Made by a program: the position numbers and the translations under genes
NCBI GenBank assembly: GCA_004556055.1
Contig: SFIW01000048.1
Coordinates: forward strand, 1-17,829
Length of the DNA stretch: 17,829 nt
Direction of reading: 5' to 3'
Source of the DNA: Planctomycetaceae bacterium
Lineage (GTDB): Bacteria; Planctomycetota; Planctomycetia; Pirellulales; Thermoguttaceae
The notes under the pieces: model-generated
The model's input: only the letters and a program-made list of their open reading frames with translations
What the model was told of the DNA's origin: nothing
The model's database searches: none
Part shown: positions 1 to 7,750 of the stretch, one piece after another
Layout of the letters: each line of letters begins with the position of its first letter
Position numbering within the stretch: the first letter of the stretch is position 1

Positions 1-107
1 ATAATATCGCCTTCCGCTTTGAATTTCTCAAAATATATAGTTTTATACGTTGTACCAGAAGCGACTGTTTCGCGTGCTGTGAATATCTTTTGTAACGGGT
101 TTAACAT
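1..107 (-). CDS. Start of a tail-region protein (partial, runs off the left edge)
   Basis: The first 35 codons of an open reading frame are visible, beginning MLNPLQKIFTARETV and still open at base 1. The ATG lies directly next to the TAA stop of the upstream gene (TAAATG), which suggests translational coupling. No clear Shine-Dalgarno sequence precedes it. By position, downstream of the tape measure and two tail-region genes, it probably encodes another tail or host-contact protein, but too little is present to name a family. Confidence 0.6.
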   Translation of the reverse strand, partial: MLNPLQKIFTARETVASGTTYKTIYFEKFKAEGDI

Positions 108-728
108 TTATTTTAGTTTAATACTTTGTATTGTTTTATATATAATATTTATAACATCATCGCTAACGTTAAGAGCCGACACAATGGGGACAGATTCAAC
201 TTCGAACATATCCCGAATATCGTCTTTAGTAAGACCGCCGCCCTTGCTTATCGGTTTTATAAGCGCCAATTTATGTCCATCTTCTGAGGCCGCCGAAGTC
301 GCGATAACTAAGCCGATAGCGTCTTTTTCTTCTGTCGTAAGCGCCCCGGAACTCAAGAGATAAGACCCGGAACCGGTCACGATGGACGTAAAAAGACCCT
401 CGAAAGTGGCCGGAAAAATCCCGTTCGTAACGCGCGACGGTTGAAGAGATGTCCCCCAGTTGGGGTCGTCTGTCGACGTTACGCCAACCGCGATTTTTAA
501 CGCATTGTTATATAACGCGTTAACTGCATTTTCAAACGATATCGACGCGGGGAAAAAGGACTTCGGCGCGACTCTCAAGCCGGGTAAAATCGCCGTACCG
601 TCGACATTTACGCACTCTATCCTCCCCACTTTTTGCGCCGGTGGTTGATAGCTTAAACGCGGGCCGGTGCTGGATTTATACCACTTCACAACGTCGAGAA
701 GGTCGGCGCGTCTTATTCGTTGCAACAT
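108..728 (-). CDS. Hypothetical phage tail-region protein
   Basis: A 206-residue protein that I do not recognise. It has no signal peptide or membrane segment and is mixed polar/hydrophobic with Gly/Ser-rich stretches around residues 110-130 (SIVTGSGSYLLSSGA). The start is well supported: GAGAGG stands 7 bases before the ATG. The gene follows the 315-residue gene after 12 bases, and its stop abuts the ATG of the partial gene at the left edge, so it sits inside the same leftward operon. Genes downstream of a siphovirus tape measure normally encode distal tail, baseplate or receptor-contact proteins, so a tail-tip role is likely by position only. Confidence 0.75.
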   Translation of the reverse strand: MLQRIRRADLLDVVKWYKSSTGPRLSYQPPAQKVGRIECVNVDGTAILPGLRVAPKSFFPASISFENAVNALYNNALKIAVGVTSTDDPNWGTSLQPSRVTNGIFPATFEGLFTSIVTGSGSYLLSSGALTTEEKDAIGLVIATSAASEDGHKLALIKPISKGGGLTKDDIRDMFEVESVPIVSALNVSDDVINIIYKTIQSIKLK

Positions 729-740
729 GTTTTAAACCTC

Positions 741-1688
741 TCAGAATGGCAATTTAAGGGCTGAGAAATCGTATTGCGGGTAGGGTCTGATTATGTCCAC
801 CTGTCGTACTAATTCAAGGCTATTCCCCGCGTCGTCAGCGTATCTCTCAGATACGCGCGATACCGCGTCGAAACCCTGTTTCTGCAAGGTTGTTTGGCCT
901 ACTTTCAGATAGGCTACAGGCGCGACCTGGAAGGCGTAGGACGCGCGCCAATACCAATCCTTCACGGTTAGGCCGACGGCGTTTGTCCAGCTCATCCAGA
1001 CGGCCCGCGCTGTTAGTCCCATAAAGAGGACGCAGCGCGAAGTGAACCCGGCGAACTGAGTACTATTGACGGCCCCAGTCAGATTGGCCACGGTCTTTCT
1101 ATACGCCACATCTATAAAAGTTTTAGGCAGTGATAGCTCTATCGTAAACGATAGGGCGGGCGTGACTATGTCTACCCCTTCCGCCGTCCCGTCTGGATGG
1201 GGGCCAATTAGCCCGCCATAGTCTACCGGCGCGGATCCGTCGTAGGTCGCGGAGCTTACGACCTGTAGACCGGTCGAGATATGGGCGCTCCCACCTGTAG
1301 TTTGAAAGGTGTAGTTTGCGTCCTCAATCTTAGGGAGGCTATAATCCGGGTTGTTTATGGACTCTGACGGCTCGGAATTAGTGGGACTTTTCGCCGCTGG
1401 AAACTTAAATGAACACTCCCCAGAGTAGACTCCTAACGCCGCCCCAGCCTTTATTTTGACGGAAAACAAGGGAAGATCGTAAGACGCGATCCCGCCCGCG
1501 CCGTCGCTGTAATTCTCTTTCAACCATGATATCAAGGCAACATAAGCTGTCGACGCATCAGACGCGCCGCGTATTGTGAATGTAGCGTTGACGCTTTCGT
1601 CGTCGCCAGCTACTCTCTCAAATGATCCATCCTGTAAGCTTTCGCCAATCTGTATCTGTCCATCGCTTAAATCAATCGTCGTAAACAT
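741..1688 (-). CDS. Hypothetical tail-tip or distal tail-region protein
   Basis: A 315-residue protein directly after the tape measure gene: the tape measure stop and this ATG are separated by one base (TAAAATG). It has no signal peptide. The C-terminal half has an alternating hydrophobic pattern typical of beta-rich structural proteins, including a segment of the form N-S-T-x-F-x-G-F ... VLFMG ... W-Y-W-R-x-S-Y-x-F (about residues 205-255), followed by a polar tail ending in SALKLPF. I have the impression that similar NxxxFxGF...VLFxG...W proteins occur near tail genes in other phages, but I cannot name a family. A distal tail or baseplate role is inferred from position. Confidence 0.75.
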   Translation of the reverse strand: MFTTIDLSDGQIQIGESLQDGSFERVAGDDESVNATFTIRGASDASTAYVALISWLKENYSDGAGGIASYDLPLFSVKIKAGAALGVYSGECSFKFPAAKSPTNSEPSESINNPDYSLPKIEDANYTFQTTGGSAHISTGLQVVSSATYDGSAPVDYGGLIGPHPDGTAEGVDIVTPALSFTIELSLPKTFIDVAYRKTVANLTGAVNSTQFAGFTSRCVLFMGLTARAVWMSWTNAVGLTVKDWYWRASYAFQVAPVAYLKVGQTTLQKQGFDAVSRVSERYADDAGNSLELVRQVDIIRPYPQYDFSALKLPF

Positions 1689-1689
1689 T

Positions 1690-4600
1690 TTAGATAAGGT
1701 CGCCCCCTTCTTCGTTCTTAGTTTCTACCGCGTTCAAAATCGAGTTTAGACGGTTTAACATATCCCTTAGATAGTCCCGCTGTTGTCTCAACAAATCGCT
1801 ATCGTCGCGCCTCGTCATGTCCAGAGCTTCGAAGGCGTTAAGCGTCGCGGAACTCTCAGTGGTCGGCGTAAGTTGAGACGCTGCAACGCTTAAAGCGTCC
1901 AGCAATTGCGCTTTAAATATGGAAGTATCCACGCCCAACCCTTCCGCATTTTTAAAGGCTCCAGAAAGGGTTGTTATCGTCTTTTTGAGTTCATCCCCGC
2001 TCATCGCGAGGGGGTCGCCTAGATCTTCGATCGTGCTTTCTAGGGTGGTCTTGGCCTGTTCCGCATGTTCCTGTTCCTTTGCTTTTCTGACCTTCTCAGA
2101 CTGGAAGTAAATAGCCGAATCTAGCAAGTCCAGAGCCTCAAAAAAGCGGTCAGAATCGAAGGCGGAAAGGGTACCCTTGGCGCTTAGTTCGTCCATCGTT
2201 TGGGCTACCGTTTCCCGCTGTTTCTGTAGCTCCTCAAGCTTGATTTCGTCCTCAGTCTTAACCTCTTTTATCTCCTCAGTTTGGACGCCTCTTGCCGCCT
2301 CTAAAGCCGCTAAGCTTGCGGCGTTTGCCGTTGCTTGGAATTCTTCGAGCGCGGCCCGCTGTTCTTGCGACGTGAACGGCTTAAATCGATTCTCTGCAAC
2401 GTCTTTTGAGTAGTCGTTAGCCGCGCTGTTGGCGAATTCGTCGAAGTCTGAAATAGATTTTCTGACGTTCTTAACGTCGGCGATAAATGATTCTAAGGAG
2501 CTCGTCGGGTCTGTGTTTGCAGACAAGCTGTGCTGGTTTGCGTCCATTATTTCCCGAAGGGCTGCGGCGGTCTGTGGGTCTTCTAGCATCCCCATTGCTA
2601 GCATCTTGTCTTCGTGTGTGAATCCTTGCCACATATCGGCAACGCTGTAATTTAAAGACGTCGCCCACTTTGTCCCCTCTTTCCCTAAAGGAATTGTAAA
2701 TAAAGATTTCGCGTAGTTTGATTTAAAAGCGCGTCGCCCCGCGTCGCTCATTTGGTTTAGCGTGTCGGCGATCATCTCATACGGTTTAAGGTCAATCTGT
2801 GTCGCGTCAATAACCTTTTCTTTAGAGCTTAGATTGTACGCTGAAAGGTCTAGTTTTGGCGTCGCTACCTTTTCTCTGCCTTCGAACAAGGACAGGTCGC
2901 GGGCGCGCTGTTTTGCCTCAAATTCGACGGCGGCGTCGCGTACCTGAAAGCCTTCATCCGTTACGACGATGTCGCCTTCTGCAAAGATTCCTTCGCGCGT
3001 CATTCGGTCGATATCCTCTTGTAGGGTCGCCCGTTCCCTGTCCGATAAATTGGAACGCGTCGCGCGGTTTAATACGTCGTCAATCTCGCTCTCGCGCTGT
3101 TCAATGGCGGATTGCGTGGACTCTCTCGCCGTCGTGATGTCGTCAATCTTCTTTTCACGGGCTGCCCTTGCTCGTTCCATCTCGTCGGCGGTCTTCGTCG
3201 CAAAATTGGCGATCTGTGAAAAGATCTCCAAAAGCGCGTTCCATCCAGCCAAGGCAAACGTCGTAAGGCTAAAAATTTTAAACGCTTTAGCAAGGCCAGC
3301 AAGCGTCATTTTTAGAGCAGAGAAAGCCCTGTTAGCTACTCTTGCTTTAACTGTTGCACGTTCTAAACTTGCGCCAGTTTTCTGGATGCCAACGCCCGCG
3401 CCAGTGGCTGTTGTTTTTAGCTTTAAGAACGTATCCGCAAGAGCCGCGAAAGCCGATTTCGCAACACCCGTAACGTTGGACGTTGTACGGGCCGCCACGC
3501 CTAGAGCGGTAAACGCCGCGCCAACAGCTAGTAGCCCCGCCGCGTTACGTCCTAACGTCTTAACTAGGTCTTTGTTATCCTCAATAAAGACTATAAGCGC
3601 CGATGCTATCTTTGTAATAGCCTCTGCAAGTCCTTTTATTTCCGGACTTAGCGCGTCGCCTAAGGCTATGCTCGCGCCTTCAACAGCACTTTTTAGGGCG
3701 TCAAAAGAGCCTGTTAGACCGGACTCCATTTGCTCGCGTAGCTCTTTTGCGGCTCCAGCGCTAGCCTTCATTGTCTCCTTGTTCTCGGTCAAGTCGGGGG
3801 CAGATAGCAAGGATACGCCCGCCGTAGTGGCGATCGTTCCGAATAGCTCTTGAACTGTCCCGGCTAGCTTGTCGCCCATCCCTTGCGCGGCGGCTTGCGC
3901 CTCTGCGAAAACATCGACAAGGGAGCGGAGCTGACCATCTGCGCCCCGGAGGTTGACGTTAAAAAGTTCTTCAAATTTGCTTGACTTGCCCGCATTTTGT
4001 AGGCTTAGGAAGATCGACCGCAGAGACGTTCCCGCCTGCGATGCATCAAGGCCCATGTTTCGCAAGGACATAGTAAGGGCCACCACGTCCTCTACAGTTT
4101 GCCCAACAGCGGCCCCTGCCGCGCCCGAAAATTTGAGAGACTCCCCAAGCTCCGTTGCAGATATCGCCGCCGCGTTCGTTGCTTTTGTGAGGATGTCCGC
4201 ATATTTCACGGCCTCAGTCGCACCCACGCCGAACTGGTTAAGAGAGGCCCCCAACATGTCCGCCGCTTCGTCGACTGTCACGCCTAGCCCGCGCGCTAAG
4301 TCCATAACTGGCGCAATGGATGCCGTTATTTCCGACGGGTTAAACCCCATACGGCCTAGGGCGGTCATCCCGTCGGCTACCTGCGACGCGCTCCAGGACG
4401 TAGACGCGCCCAGCTCAAGGGCTACGTCGTTCATCTTTTGAAGCTCTTGTTCCGTAGCCTTTGTAACGCCTTTTAGTGTGAGAATACGCTGTTCGAAGTC
4501 TGCAAAGGCTTTGACCCCTAGAGCTGCGGGTGCGGCTAGTGTCGCGCCTAAACCAGCGAACGCTGCGCCCAAATCCTCGACGTTGCCCGAGAAGTCCTTT

Positions 4601-4698
4601 AATTTGTCTTCCGCATCTTTTAAGCCCTTGTATAGTTTAGAGTTATCGGCGGTAATTTCTACGTATGCGCCGCCCGCTTTAACGTCATTTTTGGCCAT
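1690..4698 (-). CDS. Tail tape measure protein (TP901 type)
   Basis: A protein of about 1000 residues that would set tail length and act during DNA ejection. The first 60-70 residues are followed by a TP901-type tape-measure core (about residues 70-340), with segments such as FADFEQRILTLKGVTKAT, ASQVADGMTALGRMGF and SLRNMGLDASQAGTSLRSI typical of the family. Hydrophobic segments lie around residues 375-410 and 465-495, and charged, coiled-coil-like stretches follow (about 500-560 and 800-870). An in-frame TTG lies at 4701, but the ATG at 4698 fits better because AAGGGGG stands five bases upstream of it. The start overlaps the end of the tail assembly chaperone gene by 14 bases, the usual chaperone/tape-measure arrangement. 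Confidence 0.93.
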   Translation of the reverse strand: MAKNDVKAGGAYVEITADNSKLYKGLKDAEDKLKDFSGNVEDLGAAFAGLGATLAAPAALGVKAFADFEQRILTLKGVTKATEQELQKMNDVALELGASTSWSASQVADGMTALGRMGFNPSEITASIAPVMDLARGLGVTVDEAADMLGASLNQFGVGATEAVKYADILTKATNAAAISATELGESLKFSGAAGAAVGQTVEDVVALTMSLRNMGLDASQAGTSLRSIFLSLQNAGKSSKFEELFNVNLRGADGQLRSLVDVFAEAQAAAQGMGDKLAGTVQELFGTIATTAGVSLLSAPDLTENKETMKASAGAAKELREQMESGLTGSFDALKSAVEGASIALGDALSPEIKGLAEAITKIASALIVFIEDNKDLVKTLGRNAAGLLAVGAAFTALGVAARTTSNVTGVAKSAFAALADTFLKLKTTATGAGVGIQKTGASLERATVKARVANRAFSALKMTLAGLAKAFKIFSLTTFALAGWNALLEIFSQIANFATKTADEMERARAAREKKIDDITTARESTQSAIEQRESEIDDVLNRATRSNLSDRERATLQEDIDRMTREGIFAEGDIVVTDEGFQVRDAAVEFEAKQRARDLSLFEGREKVATPKLDLSAYNLSSKEKVIDATQIDLKPYEMIADTLNQMSDAGRRAFKSNYAKSLFTIPLGKEGTKWATSLNYSVADMWQGFTHEDKMLAMGMLEDPQTAAALREIMDANQHSLSANTDPTSSLESFIADVKNVRKSISDFDEFANSAANDYSKDVAENRFKPFTSQEQRAALEEFQATANAASLAALEAARGVQTEEIKEVKTEDEIKLEELQKQRETVAQTMDELSAKGTLSAFDSDRFFEALDLLDSAIYFQSEKVRKAKEQEHAEQAKTTLESTIEDLGDPLAMSGDELKKTITTLSGAFKNAEGLGVDTSIFKAQLLDALSVAASQLTPTTESSATLNAFEALDMTRRDDSDLLRQQRDYLRDMLNRLNSILNAVETKNEEGGDLI

Positions 4699-5371
4699 CA
4701 AATCCCCCTTGATGCTCTTTGATAAATTCGCTTAAACTCTGATTCCTTTTATACTTGCGGCGCAAACGTTCCATATGTTGTTGTTTCTCTGCAAGAGTGA
4801 AGGCGTTAAAGTCGCCGGGCGACTTGATTTGCGAACGTTTCCGCGTGTGTGCGTTCCATATCATGCACAGAAGGGCCGATTGTTGGGCGGCCTGTTGCTT
4901 CAAACTTGCGACCGCTAGGGCTTGCAATTCCCATAACTGCAAGCGTCTATAAAATCCCCCTGCATTAGCGGCGCTTATTAGCCCGAATATATCGTCTAAC
5001 GTTACTTTTTTTACGGTGTTTTCAAAAAATACCCCTTGACAATCTGAGGAACTGTCCCCGCTTTTTGCCTTTCTCCCCCCGGAATAAAAGGCCACCAACG
5101 CGGCTAATAAGCGCGGATAGATTCTTTTCAGAATGTCAAGGGGTAACTTTTGGAAAAATCGTAATTTGTCGGATTCGTCAACCGTGCATGCGTAAAAAAG
5201 CACGCGCCGGAGTCCTTTTGCTGTCTGGATCCATTCGAAGGCAGAGACGCCTTCGGCGTTCTTTTCGAACGGGTTGAAAAAGTCAACCCCGTCTGTTAAA
5301 AAAATGTCCAAAAAAACGCCAATATTTAACGCTGCTTTATAGGTCTTTCCGTCTAAATCGGTTATTTGCAT
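4685..5371 (-). CDS. Tail assembly chaperone, apparently a one-frame G-T type protein
   Basis: A 228-residue protein between tail tube and tape measure, the position of the lambda G/GT tail assembly chaperones. The N-terminal part (about 1-100: MQITDLDGKTYKAALNIG, FEWIQTAKGLRRVLFYAC) resembles a G-like domain. The C-terminal part (about 128-200: FYRRLQLWELQALAVASLKQ, ALLCMIWNAHTRKRSQIKSP, FNAF) resembles T-like segments. In lambda these are joined by a -1 frameshift; here they are continuous. At codons 120-122 the sequence reads gtA AAA AAA G, a perfect -1 slippery heptamer in the correct register (7 As at 5012-5006). Slipping there would give a short, truncated form. No good ribosome binding site is seen: AAGGGG lies 15 bases upstream inside an inverted repeat. 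The family call rests mainly on position. Confidence 0.7.
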   Translation of the reverse strand: MQITDLDGKTYKAALNIGVFLDIFLTDGVDFFNPFEKNAEGVSAFEWIQTAKGLRRVLFYACTVDESDKLRFFQKLPLDILKRIYPRLLAALVAFYSGGRKAKSGDSSSDCQGVFFENTVKKVTLDDIFGLISAANAGGFYRRLQLWELQALAVASLKQQAAQQSALLCMIWNAHTRKRSQIKSPGDFNAFTLAEKQQHMERLRRKYKRNQSLSEFIKEHQGGFDGQK

Positions 5372-5382
5372 TGTATCGTAAA

Positions 5383-5453
5383 CGCGCCCCTTGCGTTAAA
5401 AACCCTCAAAAAACAAACAAAAAAAGGGTGAAGGGGTATTGACAAGGGGCGCG
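5383..5453 (-). repeat. 11-bp perfect inverted repeat with nested hairpin before the tail chaperone gene
   Basis: Between tail tube (stop at 5470) and tail chaperone (start 5371), CGCGCCCCTTG at 5383-5393 is perfectly complementary to CAAGGGGCGCG at 5443-5453. Nested inside, in the leftward transcript, ACCCT and AGGGT can pair across an 18-base U/G loop and are followed by five Us, like a weak terminator. The AAGGGG nearest the chaperone start lies in one arm and can also pair with an internal CCCCTT. The element could lower transcription or translation of the chaperone relative to the abundant tail tube protein; that role is inferred. Confidence 0.65.
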
Positions 5454-5469
5454 GGTTAGTTGTTAAAGA

Positions 5470-5916
5470 TTAGCCTTGCGGAAGAGCGACGATCGGCCCC
5501 CAGCTTTCCAGGGTGATTTGACATTCAACCGCTGTTGCATCCATTCCGACTGACTCGCTATAATTCGTAAGAATGAAGACGCCAGAAAAACCGCCTTTTG
5601 TCGGCTGTGTCGCGCTCTGTTCGAACTTGACTTCTAAGCCCTTGCCCGCATAAGTTGAGGACAGAAAGAGGGTTACAAGCCCTTCTTGGCATTCGTCCCC
5701 GTCGATCTTGTTAAACGTGACAGAAAGGGACGCGGAACGCTTGCCCAGGTTAGACTTAGTCCATCCCTGGTCGTCTCGCGTCGAGTTGTCGACCGTCTCA
5801 GCCTGGAAGGTTAGCGACCCGGATTTATACCCGCCTAGCTTAACACTTCCGATTGTCAGCTGTCCCTCATTACTTAGGACATAAGAATTAGTTATATCTG
5901 TAGTAGTAAAAGCCAT
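5470..5916 (-). CDS. Major tail tube protein
   Basis: A 148-residue protein with the size, position and composition of a siphovirus tail tube subunit. It starts MAFTTTDITNSYVLSN, lacks a signal peptide, and is dominated by beta-strand-like alternation with an N-terminal LTIGSVKLGGYKSGSLTFQA segment and a C-terminal EWG-like ending (ITLESWGPIVALPQ). Tube subunits polymerise around the tape measure protein. The start is supported by AAGG eight bases before the ATG. It lies between the gp10-like gene (9 bp upstream) and the chaperone and tape measure genes, the canonical order. Family assignment rests mostly on position and size. Confidence 0.75.
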   Translation of the reverse strand: MAFTTTDITNSYVLSNEGQLTIGSVKLGGYKSGSLTFQAETVDNSTRDDQGWTKSNLGKRSASLSVTFNKIDGDECQEGLVTLFLSSTYAGKGLEVKFEQSATQPTKGGFSGVFILTNYSESVGMDATAVECQITLESWGPIVALPQG

Positions 5917-5925
5917 TATTTCACC

Positions 5926-6513
5926 TTAAATAATTCTACGAAAAAAGCTTGTTATTTTGGCGCGGTTTACGTCGAGAGCGGGGCCCATATAAGGACGGGG
6001 AGCAATGCGGAACGTCTTTTTTTCTCGGCTCTCGTCGGTCGTCAAGACGTTTTCGCCAATCTTTCCGGCTGCTCGAAGTCGCTTAATCATCGCGTCCCTA
6101 TTGTGGATTTTTGCCCGCCAATCCTTCCCCGCCCTCTTACTCTTGCGCGGTGGCAGTTGGTTTTGACGGTTTAAAACCTTATCCGCTCTCAACTTACGAC
6201 CAACTATCGCGCCTAGGGAGGCCGTCCTTTGTCCCCCGTATTCCAAAACCGCGGGGGTTGAATCGAAGTTCTGGAATCTGACGGGGCCGACGACGACCCC
6301 CCCGGCGTCGCTTTGATACGTTATCGAGTTTTTAAAACGCCTTCCTCGCGCGTGTGGAGGATTCCCAGGCGTGGATGGTTTTTTCACGGTACGAATCGAC
6401 CGGCGGGCGGTCAATCTGACGACAGCCCCCGCGCGTCTAAAAGCCTCTTTTTGTCCCTTAATCGTCGCATCTTCGACGGTTAGGCGGTCGAATTCGTATT
6501 TAACGTTAAGCAT
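5926..6513 (-). CDS. HK97 gp10-like head-tail/neck protein
   Basis: A 195-residue, strongly basic protein. The pattern fits the HK97-gp10-like family of neck/tail completion proteins: an N-terminal helical stretch (EAFRRAGAVVRLTARRSIRT), a STPGNPPHARGRRFKNSITY segment in which PGxPPh...lknsI is typical of the family, a beta segment (GGVVVGPVRFQNFDSTPAVL followed by EYGG), and a C-terminal PYMGPALDV followed by a short helix ending FFRRII. It is longer than most family members (about 110-150 residues) because of an Arg/Lys-rich insert at about residues 105-165. TAAGG eight bases before the ATG supports the start, which overlaps the upstream gene by 8 bases. Confidence 0.75.
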   Translation of the reverse strand: MLNVKYEFDRLTVEDATIKGQKEAFRRAGAVVRLTARRSIRTVKKPSTPGNPPHARGRRFKNSITYQSDAGGVVVGPVRFQNFDSTPAVLEYGGQRTASLGAIVGRKLRADKVLNRQNQLPPRKSKRAGKDWRAKIHNRDAMIKRLRAAGKIGENVLTTDESREKKTFRIAPRPYMGPALDVNRAKITSFFRRII

Positions 6514-6970
6514 TGTTAAACCTTATAAAGCGCCTTAAATCAAATGATATAGAGGATTTAAACCCGTAGGCGTTAGCGTCCCCGCCGTCTACGTCTGCGA
6601 TAGCCGGGGAGGTCGTCAAACACGCTGTAACGGGCTTAAAATGGTTATCGTCTATATCATAAGTTGCGAACGGTAACAGCTTTAAAAGCTTTTCCACGGC
6701 CTCAAAATAGGGCGCATACGCGCTTATCTCAGACGTGCCGACGTAGCCGGTAAGCTCAATTAGTACGGACGCGTTCTGGGCTTGCGTTCCTCTATCGAAC
6801 ACGTCAAGCGTAAGCGATAAGGGGATGACGTTTGCCTTCGGCGCGTCTGTTACCTCAAGGACGGGCGCAAGAGAGACCGCCCCCGCAACGTCCGGTAACG
6901 ACTCTTTCACGACGTGTAAAACGTCGTTTAAAATCATGTTGCACAGCTGGATAAACGCGGGGGTGGCCAT
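6506..6970 (-). CDS. Head-tail completion or tail terminator-like protein
   Basis: A 154-residue protein between the 114-residue connector and the gp10-like protein. It begins MATPAFIQLCNMILNDVLHV, has a central beta-rich part (IPLSLTLDVFDRG, SVLIELTGYVG) and ends with a basic FDLRRFIRFNNA. Its size, the alternating beta pattern and a central helix (YFEAVEKLLKLL) are compatible with tail terminator or minor tail U-like proteins, which form the ring closing the tail tube. The recognition is weak and mainly positional. AAGAGG lies 8 bases before the ATG. Confidence 0.6.
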   Translation of the reverse strand: MATPAFIQLCNMILNDVLHVVKESLPDVAGAVSLAPVLEVTDAPKANVIPLSLTLDVFDRGTQAQNASVLIELTGYVGTSEISAYAPYFEAVEKLLKLLPFATYDIDDNHFKPVTACLTTSPAIADVDGGDANAYGFKSSISFDLRRFIRFNNA

Positions 6971-6991
6971 TCGTTAAAACCTCTTAAACTC

Positions 6992-7336
6992 TTATTCCTT
7001 CAATTCTTGAACGTGAACGCGTAACGTCTCGCGCGTCGCGTCGCTCCATCGCCAGAGCTCCCCCGCAATGGGGGTTGTAATGTATCGCGTGCCGTCGTCG
7101 TCAAACCTTATAACGTCTTCCTTTTTGGGGAGATAATCCCCCGATGAGCGGAGGAAAACGTCAATATTTTTGACAACGACCCGCACGCCTTCAGACGTGA
7201 TTTGATCGGACTTAGTGACGCCCAACCAACCAACGCCCGCCCATTCTACGACCCCTCCGCGAAGGATAGAGACGGGACGCCCCCAGGAATCCTCGAGACG
7301 GTCGCCGCCTATCTTAAATCTAGTATATACGTTCAT
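6992..7336 (-). CDS. Small head-tail connector-like protein
   Basis: A 114-residue protein after the cement protein gene. Sequence features are a beta-rich N-terminus (FKIGGDRLEDSWGRPVSILR), an internal VKNIDVFLRSSGDYLPKKED segment followed by VIRFDDDGTRYITTP, and a C-terminal TLRVHVQELKE. The pattern of a small beta barrel with xDVFLRxS...Y.P...D.i.f.Gt.Y.v.. resembles head-tail attachment (lambda gpFII-like) proteins. No ribosome binding site is visible; the ATG lies four bases after the stop of the preceding gene, so coupling to it is likely. Function is inferred from position and fold-like pattern. Confidence 0.6.
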   Translation of the reverse strand: MNVYTRFKIGGDRLEDSWGRPVSILRGGVVEWAGVGWLGVTKSDQITSEGVRVVVKNIDVFLRSSGDYLPKKEDVIRFDDDGTRYITTPIAGELWRWSDATRETLRVHVQELKE

Positions 7337-7340
7337 TTGC

Positions 7341-7730
7341 TCAGGATGACGTGGGGCCCTTGTAGGTCGTGTTGTTTATGCCCAGCAACAGCACCAACGG
7401 CTCGGCGGCGCTTGCTCGTGCCTTGGAGGCAATACCCGCGTAAACGTACTTATCGCCAGCCGCTAATGAGAATGTAACCTTGTTAGTAGTGGAATCATGG
7501 AAGGCGTAGACCTGTTGATATTGCGCAACGACTGGAATATCGGTGGTATTAAATGAGAATTCTCCCAAGATGTCCAGCACCCCAGACTGTCCCGGCTCCA
7601 CTTGCGCTGGGGTAACACCAATAACGCCATAGTATTTGAGGCGGTCGCCGACGACGACAGGGGCCCCCGGCTCTAGCGTGGTTGTGCCTGTGTTGACAAA
7701 CGGAATTTGTATTTTATCGCGTAGCAACAT
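7341..7730 (-). CDS. Capsid cement/decoration protein, DUF2190-like
   Basis: A 129-residue protein immediately after the capsid gene. It carries the pattern of the DUF2190 capsid-cement family: an N-terminal IQIPFVNTGTTTLEPGAPVV followed by VGDRLKYYGVIGV, then PGQSGVLDILGEFSF and a C-terminal AGDKYVYAGIASKARASAAE. These proteins bind the outside of the capsid lattice and stabilise it. GAGG ten bases upstream of the ATG supports the start. Twenty bases separate it from the capsid stop, and its own stop lies four bases before the next ATG. Confidence 0.8.
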   Translation of the reverse strand: MLLRDKIQIPFVNTGTTTLEPGAPVVVGDRLKYYGVIGVTPAQVEPGQSGVLDILGEFSFNTTDIPVVAQYQQVYAFHDSTTNKVTFSLAAGDKYVYAGIASKARASAAEPLVLLLGINNTTYKGPTSS

Positions 7731-7750
7731 TATTTTAAATCCTCACTTTC

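Noticed and set aside
2969..3853. Long plus-strand open frame of 294 codons
   Set aside because: It lies wholly within the tape measure gene on the other strand; the Ala/Ser/Arg-rich translation is a shadow of that gene and has no motif.
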